Shown: positions 59,151 through 64,000 of the stretch, piece after piece
Position numbering within the stretch: position 1 is the first letter of the stretch
Layout: each line of letters begins with the position of its first letter
Notes under the pieces: generated by a model
Told to the model about the DNA's origin: nothing
The model's input: the letters and a program-made list of their open reading frames with translations, nothing else
Databases searched by the model: none
NCBI GenBank assembly: GCA_029945375.1
Contig: CM057059.1
Span: forward strand, 682,001-746,000
Length of the DNA: 64,000 nucleotides
Direction of reading: 5' to 3'
From: Agaricus subrufescens
Taxonomy: Eukaryota > Basidiomycota > Agaricomycetes > Agaricales > Agaricaceae
Translations under genes and position numbers: made by a program

Positions 59151-59911
59151 ATGTTGCTCGCCTCTGCAACTCGTTCTATCTCTGCCACTCCCGGCTTGGG
59201 TCGCCGCGCTGCCTCAGCCATCGCCTCTAAATACTCAAAGGCAGTCTTCGGAGCCGCCCTCCAAAAATCACCCCAAACTCTCACCAAAGTCGCTACAGAA
59301 CTCACCAACGCCTCCAACGCGATAAAAAGTTCTCCGGAAATTAGCACAATGATTAAGAACCCTACGCTTTCTTCTAAAGAACGATTGGCGGGACTTCAAG
59401 TTCTTTATGGGAAACTTGAGGGCGGTAGTGGTGCTGGTGCGAAGAAGGAGGGTTTGTCGGAGATTACGAAGAATTTGTTTGAGGTTTTGTCGGAGAATGG
59501 GAGGTTGGGTGAGACTGAGGAGGTTATACTGGGTTTTCAAGAGTTGTTGGCGCAGTATAAGGGTGAATTGACTGTGACGGTTACTTCTGCTCAGCCTTTG
59601 CCGAGGGATATGGTTAATCGACTTGAAGCTGCACTTAAACAGTCGCAGACTGCTCAGGCTGCGAAGGTTTTGAAGATTGAGAATAAGGTGCGTGTGTTGT
59701 TTTTTTGTGCTATGATGTTTTGTGTCTGAAGTATTCTAGATCAATCCTAGTATTCTTGGTGGTGTTATTGTCGATTTTGGTGAGAAGACGATTGATTTGA
59801 GTGTGCAGTCGCGAGTGACCAAACTTAACAACATCATGCAACGTGCGTATTGTTTGTTGTGAACCTTTTGGTGTATGATTTCTGATGTGTATTTTTGTAG
59901 AATCGGTTTGA
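59151..59911 (+). CDS. ATP5: ATP synthase subunit 5 (OSCP), mitochondrial
   Basis: Three exons in phase: 59151 to KIENK, then INPSILGGVIVDFGEKTIDL to MQ, then a tiny last exon QSV; about 223 aa. The N-terminus MLLASATRSISATPGLGRRA is a mitochondrial presequence. OSCP-type blocks are KYSKAVFGAALQKS, NPTLSSKERLAGLQ, LLAQYKGELTVTVTSAQPLP and the hallmark GGVIVDFGEKTIDLSVQSRV. It joins the F1 head to the peripheral stalk of the ATP synthase. The last exon has only eleven bases including the stop. Confidence 0.96.
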
Positions 59912-60461
59912 GGAGACGTGGTTTCGTGGTCTGCGGTATGGGAGTGATATCCCCTCCCTCGCTTTGCACGCTGCATTTCATTTGTACCCACACACATTCT
60001 TTCTCCACCACCGCGCCGCATATAATAGAATATCCTCTTTACCTAACTACTGGTTTGAGACAGAGAGTGACCTCCAGGAGTTTATAAGTTTTTCTATCTG
60101 AGCCTTTGAAGTCCCAACTCCCTCTCTGAAGGTCTAACGGATGAACACGAACACTCGCAGAGGCATCACATATTGCTTCATTCAACAGGGATTAGAATGG
60201 TATCATTCCAGACTAAAAAACGAAATAATATACAGATACACAGGAAAGAAACAAAGTCCCAAACGAAGCAAGTTCCAACAGTAAAATCAAAAGGGGTATA
60301 ATTCGAACGTGTCATCAAAATCCATGAGATAAAAGAGCAAATCCGGAAGTTGCGAATAAGATATGAAAAAAAACTGTCCATGATCAGCCTTAGTAAACTC
60401 TTGCGTAACAAAAATTAGATAATTGTGGATAAATACCGTATAGTGATCACTTGTAAGCGGG
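59912..60461. other. Convergent 3' region, AT-rich
   Basis: 3' flanks of ATP5 (plus) and the coiled-coil protein (minus). No gene seen. Confidence 0.5.
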
Positions 60462-62738
60462 TTAATTGTGGGAGCGAGGGGATCGTGATTGGGGGAGATT
60501 ATTGATAGGACTTGGTGTAGACTTAGCCCTAGGAACTTCTACAGACTTCAAAGTCGTTTGATTCGAATTTTTTTTGATAATGCGGAGTGGTTGAACGACT
60601 TTGAGATTCGGTTTGAAAGCAGTTGAGTAATGTTTACTTGTCTTAGGAGGACTCGCCATTGGTATTCTGGATGAAGCAGTTGGAGATTCGAAGTTACGAC
60701 GCGGGCTATGATTTGTGGGGGTTGACTTTGTTTGAGGGGAGATATTCTCTTTGTTGGACTCTAGGGTATGGTCAATTGGTAGCGGTCTAGGTTTCTTGTT
60801 AGTTTGATTTATGCTCTTCGGTGGCACCACAGAATCTGGGTTCCAAGTGCGACGAGCGACAGCATCCACAAGGGCATTGGATTGAGGAGGGGATGATAAG
60901 AGGGGACCTCTGACAACATAAGGTTTGATCTTTTGGTCTTGGGGGAACGAGGACACCGGAGTTGGTGATGTCGGGGAGACGGGGGAGGTAGTTGACGACT
61001 CATCATAAGAAAATGGTTCTGTAACTCTCTTACGAGTAACAGTAAGTGGGCGGACGTAGGCGATGGAATCTCCTTCGGGTGGAGGCGTAGGCAGGCACAC
61101 ATTTCGAATCGACAAGGGAGGCAAGACTGGCTTTGTAACGATTGAGGTAGAGTTGTTGGGGGTTCTTGCCCTCCTTGTCGGAGACTTGGGGATTTGAGAG
61201 CGAAAACTCCGGCGCCTCTTGTTTGAGATAGCTTTGGACCGCATCAAGGACGTCCCACTATACAACTGGGCCCGTTGACCGACCATGGCCTGAACTTCCC
61301 GCTCTTTGGCTCCTGGTAATGTAACAACGGTCAGCCCACTTATTACATCCATGACAGGGGGAAGAGTAAGATCTTTTTTTGAGAAGGGAAAGGTAGCGCT
61401 ACGGCCAAGTCCAGCGCCGGGAGCCGATACGGATTGAAGAGAACGTGCTGGTACACCAAGACATCCAAGGGAGTAGCATGCATGTAGTTCGTGATCGCCG
61501 ACCGTTTCTTCGCTATTTGTCGCCATAAAAGCACCGTATATACGCTCTAGAGAAGGGGGACCAACAAAGGGGGCAACATTAGGGTTTTGTGATGCAGACG
61601 AGGTGCTACTCCCGCTGAATAGCACGTCCACGGCCGTTGGGTCCGTCGGTTGCTGGCCACACGAATCAGAGATCAATGTTGACGTGGAGGGGTCAGTGTC
61701 AGTGCTGCGAGCATCTTCGCAATAGGTCTCGGGACTTGAAGGTGTCAGTGCCAGAGGATCGGGAATATCGGGGAAGGCAACGAAAGGTTGTTTCTTCTCT
61801 TCCTTGCTTATGTCCTCGCCAGAGCGCAATTTCTTGAGTAAGTCATCCAAAACAGTACCGCGCTCCTCTTTCTCGAGTTCAAGATTGAAGACTTCCAAAG
61901 CCGAAGACGAAGGGGTCATGACACCGATATTCTGATGATTGAATTTAGCTACATGTTTCCAGAACCTCGCGAGACGGAAGCTTTCATCCATTCGTAGGCG
62001 AGCAGTAGCAGCGAGCTCGATAGCAGACTTATATAGATCAGATTTTGCGACGTCCGCGGGACCGAGAAGCCTAGACCACGGAGAAGTTTGTTTGTTGGCG
62101 GCTGATCGAATGGCCTCGATGATGGCTTTGTCGGCCGGCTGACCGTCCTTTAACACAACATATGCATCATTCAGAACAGGGTGATCTAGCTTGATGTCGA
62201 TCATGGCACGGACGAAGTAGTCCCGTTGTTTTGCAGCCTCCATAAGTCCGTCAATCTTTTTCTTATCTTCACGGGCCTTCTTGATACAGATGTTGCCTTG
62301 AAACCTCTCAATGCGGAGTTCGTCGGCGAGTTTCTGGTTCTCATCTTCTAGCCTGGCCCTTTCTCGGAGAGAAGCTTCATTTTCAGCAGCTAAAGAGTCT
62401 TTCTTGGCAGCCAGAGCGTTTACAGTATCCTTCAAAGTAACATTTTCAGCCTGGAGAAGACGGATTTGTTGTTGAGCGACAGATAACTGGGAGTTGAAGA
62501 CGGCGGCCGAGGAGCAGAAGACAGTAAGCCTCGTAGTGCCTTGGAGGGTAGGGAGAGAAGAGAGGATGCCAAGCGCGGCGGGATGAGCGGTTGGCACAGC
62601 ATCGCAGACGACGCTGGTGATGTCGCTCATGGACGCAGAGTTTTTCATGACGGAAGTGGGAATGCGAGACGATGGGCGAGGCTGACGGACCAAGTCGACC
62701 ATAAACAGGCCCGTCGGGGGCCTTCGCCTTCCGAACAA
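60462..62738 (-). CDS. Large coiled-coil, serine/proline-rich protein of unknown function
   Basis: Single open frame, 758 aa at most. The true start may be a later ATG (MKNSASMSDITSVV or MSDITSVV). Residues about 80-165 form a coiled coil (SVAQQQIRLLQAENVTLKDT, then ERARLEDENQKLADELRIER). A helical region up to about 320 follows (SDLYKSAIELAATARLRMDE, LEKEERGTVLDDLLKKLRSG). The C-terminal half is disordered with many S/T-P sites and basic patches (SNKRRRSFRSQIPKSPTRRA), suggesting a nuclear or cytoskeletal phosphoprotein. No family recognised. It is divergent from ADA2, with about 325 bases between the starts. Confidence 0.82.
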   Translation of the reverse strand: MFGRRRPPTGLFMVDLVRQPRPSSRIPTSVMKNSASMSDITSVVCDAVPTAHPAALGILSSLPTLQGTTRLTVFCSSAAVFNSQLSVAQQQIRLLQAENVTLKDTVNALAAKKDSLAAENEASLRERARLEDENQKLADELRIERFQGNICIKKAREDKKKIDGLMEAAKQRDYFVRAMIDIKLDHPVLNDAYVVLKDGQPADKAIIEAIRSAANKQTSPWSRLLGPADVAKSDLYKSAIELAATARLRMDESFRLARFWKHVAKFNHQNIGVMTPSSSALEVFNLELEKEERGTVLDDLLKKLRSGEDISKEEKKQPFVAFPDIPDPLALTPSSPETYCEDARSTDTDPSTSTLISDSCGQQPTDPTAVDVLFSGSSTSSASQNPNVAPFVGPPSLERIYGAFMATNSEETVGDHELHACYSLGCLGVPARSLQSVSAPGAGLGRSATFPFSKKDLTLPPVMDVISGLTVVTLPGAKEREVQAMVGQRAQLYSGTSLMRSKAISNKRRRSFRSQIPKSPTRRARTPNNSTSIVTKPVLPPLSIRNVCLPTPPPEGDSIAYVRPLTVTRKRVTEPFSYDESSTTSPVSPTSPTPVSSFPQDQKIKPYVVRGPLLSSPPQSNALVDAVARRTWNPDSVVPPKSINQTNKKPRPLPIDHTLESNKENISPQTKSTPTNHSPRRNFESPTASSRIPMASPPKTSKHYSTAFKPNLKVVQPLRIIKKNSNQTTLKSVEVPRAKSTPSPINNLPQSRSPRSHN

Positions 62739-63063
62739 AACACGTCAAAACAACCGCACTCGCCATCTCAGACGACTCCCACACCGACGCCGACGGTGGC
62801 GACGACCCTAGTGCCCGCCGTTTCCTGCGACTTTCACCACCACACTTCGGCACAGCATCTTCACTTGCCGTTCGTGACCGACAGTACCCGCCCGCCCTCG
62901 TCTTCTGCCTAAAACGCGCCCGGGCCGACTTTCCTTACCCTCCATTTACGAACGCCATCAACTTCAAATTTTCTATCAATAGTGACCGGCCTGACGAGTA
63001 TTGTACATCATCTGCAGGGGACGAGCGTTTTTATCCAGCTGGGAGTGACCATCCTTCGGACAA

Positions 63064-64000
63064 ATGACGGTCACCCAGCGGAAGTCACAACACATACCGG
63101 ATGAGGTCCAAAGTGATTTCCACGCCTTTCCTCTGCATTCCATGTCTTCTAATCGCATCGCATGTTATTTACAGCTGTGAATGAACCTGGAGAACAGTAT
63201 GAGTGCGATGCGTGCGCATGTGACCTGACGCACACTGTTCGAATCAAATGTGCAGATCCTGTATGCACTCACGACGACGGCATTGACATTTGCCCAACAT
63301 GTTTTTGCGCGGGGAAGGAGTTTAAGAACCACAAGAGGTGGCATTCTTATCGCGTCATTGTAAGCACCTCTTGTAGAGTGATGTCCATTTGTTTACCTTG
63401 GTACAGGAGTTGAATTCCTACCCTATATTTACCGAAGACTGGGGTGCAGATGAGTAAGTTTCTCAGATCGCACTGCGCGAGGCAAAGTAATGACTCCGCA
63501 TATAGAGAACTCCATTTAATTACTGGGCTAGCTCAGCATGGCATGGGCAACTGGAAACGAATCGCAGAACACTTAGGCACTAGGACCAAAGAAGAAGTAG
63601 AAAAGCATTATGAGAGTATCTACATCGATTCAGAAAATTGGCCAATACCGGTAAACTTCCCCTACTTTTCCGCATGTGTGACGAAACTGATAGTTCTTTA
63701 GCGACAGGACCTGCATTTCTCCGTAGATCCTGAGGAATTCCAAGAACGAAAGCGACGTCGAATAGCAGAAATGAGCACTGTTCCTGCCCCAACCCAAAAA
63801 GTGGCACCAACATCTGCTCCGGGGGTACATGAAGTCACCTCTTTCCTGCCGGGCCGCCTAGAATTTGAACACGAGAATGACAATGATGCTGAAGATCGTG
63901 TCAAGGATTTGGAATTTGGAATTTGTTTGGAATGGGGAGGAGATCAAATTATTGAAGACGAGTCGGATCCTGATGTTCAGGCACGCCTAAAGATTGCGGA
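63064..64000 (+). CDS. ADA2: SAGA adaptor Ada2, 5' part (cut by window end)
   Basis: Exon 1 starts at 63064 (MTVTQRKSQHIPDEVQ) and joins an exon at 63175 by a GTGATT donor. The second exon holds a ZZ zinc finger: YECDACACDLTHTVRIKCAD, then CTHDDGIDICPTCFCAG with regularly spaced cysteines and HKRWHSY. A SANT/Myb-type domain follows: YPIFTEDWGADEE, LITGLAQHGMGNWKRIAEHL, TKEEVEKHYESIY. Then comes VDPEEFQERKRRRIAEMS. The order ZZ, SANT is that of Ada2, which couples Gcn5 acetyltransferase to SAGA. The SWIRM end lies beyond the window. Confidence 0.94.

Noticed and set aside
1..64000. CRISPR arrays, bacterial operons, rRNA or tRNA genes
   Set aside because: None seen. Gene structure is that of a nuclear fungal genome. 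A tRNA could still be missed by eye; a covariance-model scan would decide.

Overview
The window looks like nuclear DNA of a mushroom-forming basidiomycete (Agaricomycetes). The evidence is many short introns (about 45-60 bases, GT..AG), STAND proteins with the DPPPRCHPGTR-type entry motif typical of agaric NACHT families, a DUF6533 membrane protein, an F-box protein of agaric type, and conserved eukaryotic genes (Ctr9, RPSA/uS2, ATP synthase OSCP, Ada2, chitin synthase). I cannot name the species. Exon joins were made by hand from splice consensus, reading frame and comparison of paralogues inside the window.

Region 1 (about 0-16.5 kb) is accessory. It holds six small proteins (195-768, 10025-10603, 11426-11953, 13159-13540, 14895-15372, 15762-16346) and one decayed copy (about 11030-11100). 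All have a polar N-terminus and a glycine-rich hydrophobic C-terminus; most fall into two subgroups. Embedded among them is a tandem pair of NACHT-type STAND NTPases (3381-6317 and 6479-8984). The pair shares an exon pattern with tiny exons and a C-terminal module carrying a CxxC motif, and lies between two copies of a roughly 420-base direct repeat. This is the best candidate for an undescribed system: NLR-like sensors set inside a radiation of small membrane-prone proteins.

Region 2 (17-27 kb) holds a coiled-coil membrane protein divergent from a secreted, probably GPI-anchored aspartic protease, then a chitin synthase with many introns and an F-box protein.

Region 3 (27-51 kb) mixes housekeeping genes (a conserved unknown, an isoprenylcysteine methyltransferase-like protein, Ctr9, DUF6533 protein, ribosomal protein RPSA) with a dispersed short-chain dehydrogenase (SDR) family: three intact copies and two pseudogenes. 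Two SDR genes are bracketed by two paraoxonase/arylesterase-like genes that point inward (order PON-, SDR+, SDR+, PON-).

Region 4 (51-64 kb) starts with a 2.6 kb gene-poor gap containing an inverted repeat. It continues with a single-pass membrane protein, a J-domain protein with a C-terminal membrane segment, a TRP/FLC-like channel-family protein, ATP synthase OSCP, a large coiled-coil protein of unknown function and the 5' part of the SAGA adaptor Ada2, which runs off the window.
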